Shown piece after piece: positions 6,777-6,974 of a stretch of DNA of 6,974 bases. A model generated the notes under the pieces. It was not told where the DNA came from and did no database searches. It was given only the letters and a program-made list of their open reading frames with translations. Made by a program: the position numbers and the translations under genes. Position 1 is the first letter of the stretch; every line of letters begins with the position of its first letter. This DNA comes from an uncultured Porphyromonadaceae bacterium (GTDB lineage: Bacteria > Bacteroidota > Bacteroidia > Bacteroidales > Muribaculaceae), in the NCBI GenBank assembly GCA_946183895.1, contig CAMHDX010000047.1, positions 1-6,974 of the forward strand, in the 5' to 3' direction.

Positions 6777-6974
6777 GACCTGCTGAATTGCCTCCTCTAC
6801 ACCATATTATGAGAATGCCATGAAGTTGGACATTTGATTATTTACTGCTATTATCATATAAAAATTATCACATTTTTATATGATGAGCTTGTACAGAAAG
6901 CAAAAGAATAAAAGTAAAATTGGGACACCAGTAAAAACCTGTGTTCAGTATGGCATATAACAGCTCTCTCCGCA
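6777..6974. other. AT-rich intergenic stretch without a convincing gene
   Basis: These 198 nt follow the ansA stop and reach the window edge. By hand count about one third of the bases are G or C, against a clearly GC-rich coding region. The stretch holds the inverted repeat at 6853-6884. The only + strand ORF of note is a 26-codon frame at 6880-6960. Two minus-strand frames are open at the right edge and end at stops inside the inverted repeat, so the tail of a convergent gene cannot be excluded. No tRNA or recognised insertion-sequence end is visible. Confidence 0.6.
6853..6884. repeat. Perfect 13-bp inverted repeat; possible terminator or operator
   Basis: ATCATATAAAAAT (6853-6865) is the exact reverse complement of ATTTTTATATGAT (6872-6884), with a 6-nt loop TATCAC. 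In RNA the stem can be extended by a U-G and a U-A pair to 6851-6886. It starts about 75 nt after the ansA stop, a position suitable for ending that transcript, and the symmetric A and T runs would allow action in both directions. However, the stem has only one G-C pair per arm set and no separate U run follows it, so it is not a classic intrinsic terminator. A dimeric regulator site or element end are alternatives. Confidence 0.55.

Noticed and set aside
6923..6946. Possible hairpin GGACAC/GTGTTC with a 12-nt loop
   Set aside because: Only six pairs including one G-U wobble and a long loop, with no U run; easily a chance match.
6880..6960. 26-codon ORF with tandem ATG codons in the right arm of the inverted repeat
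   Set aside because: It is short, Lys-rich as expected from AT-rich DNA, begins within the repeat arm and has no recognisable similarity or ribosome-binding context.
6855..6974. Minus-strand frames open at the right edge, which might be the tail of a convergent gene
   Set aside because: Two overlapping frames are open for about 35 codons, which is common in short AT-rich DNA; neither translation is recognisable. Not excluded, but not supported enough to annotate.
1..6974. CRISPR array, tRNA, rRNA or insertion sequence
   Set aside because: No regularly spaced direct repeats, cloverleaf-like sequence, rRNA segment or transposase reading frame was seen.

Overview
The window is high-G+C and densely coding. 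All six genes are on the + strand and nearly back to back. Gene content and style suggest a high-G+C member of the Bacteroidales, possibly Muribaculaceae-like: an A-rich tract instead of a clear Shine-Dalgarno before one start, a Bacteroidetes-type TadA, a cytoplasmic type I asparaginase, and divergent envelope proteins. This taxonomic guess is inference; no marker gene is present.

Layout. Positions 1-240 are the 3' end of a gene whose 5' part lies outside the window and which I cannot name. It is followed, with gaps of 16, 3 and 1 nt, by three membrane-protein genes. The first (257-1975) is a single-pass protein with a cytosolic part that weakly resembles GTPase-associated protein 1 (GAP1) and an extracytoplasmic C-terminal domain. 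The second (1979-4609) is a large, divergent penicillin-binding-protein transpeptidase with STFK, SED and KTGT motifs. The third (4611-5270) is a polytopic M50-like metallopeptidase with an HELTH motif. Its stop codon overlaps the start of tadA (5267-5716), the tRNA adenosine deaminase gene. After 40 nt comes ansA (5757-6776), type I L-asparaginase. The last 198 nt are AT-rich (about one third G+C by hand count) and contain a perfect 13-bp inverted repeat but no convincing gene.

How the genes may work together. The first four genes are so tightly packed that one transcript with coupled translation is likely. A cytosolic NTPase-associated-like module tied through the membrane to a periplasmic domain, a PBP-like transpeptidase and an intramembrane-protease-like protein could form an envelope sensing or remodelling complex, or the membrane arm of a GTPase-centred conflict system. 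This is the most interesting part of the window, but the function is inferred; the genes upstream of position 1 would be decisive. tadA and ansA look like housekeeping genes that share the transcript or simply lie downstream.
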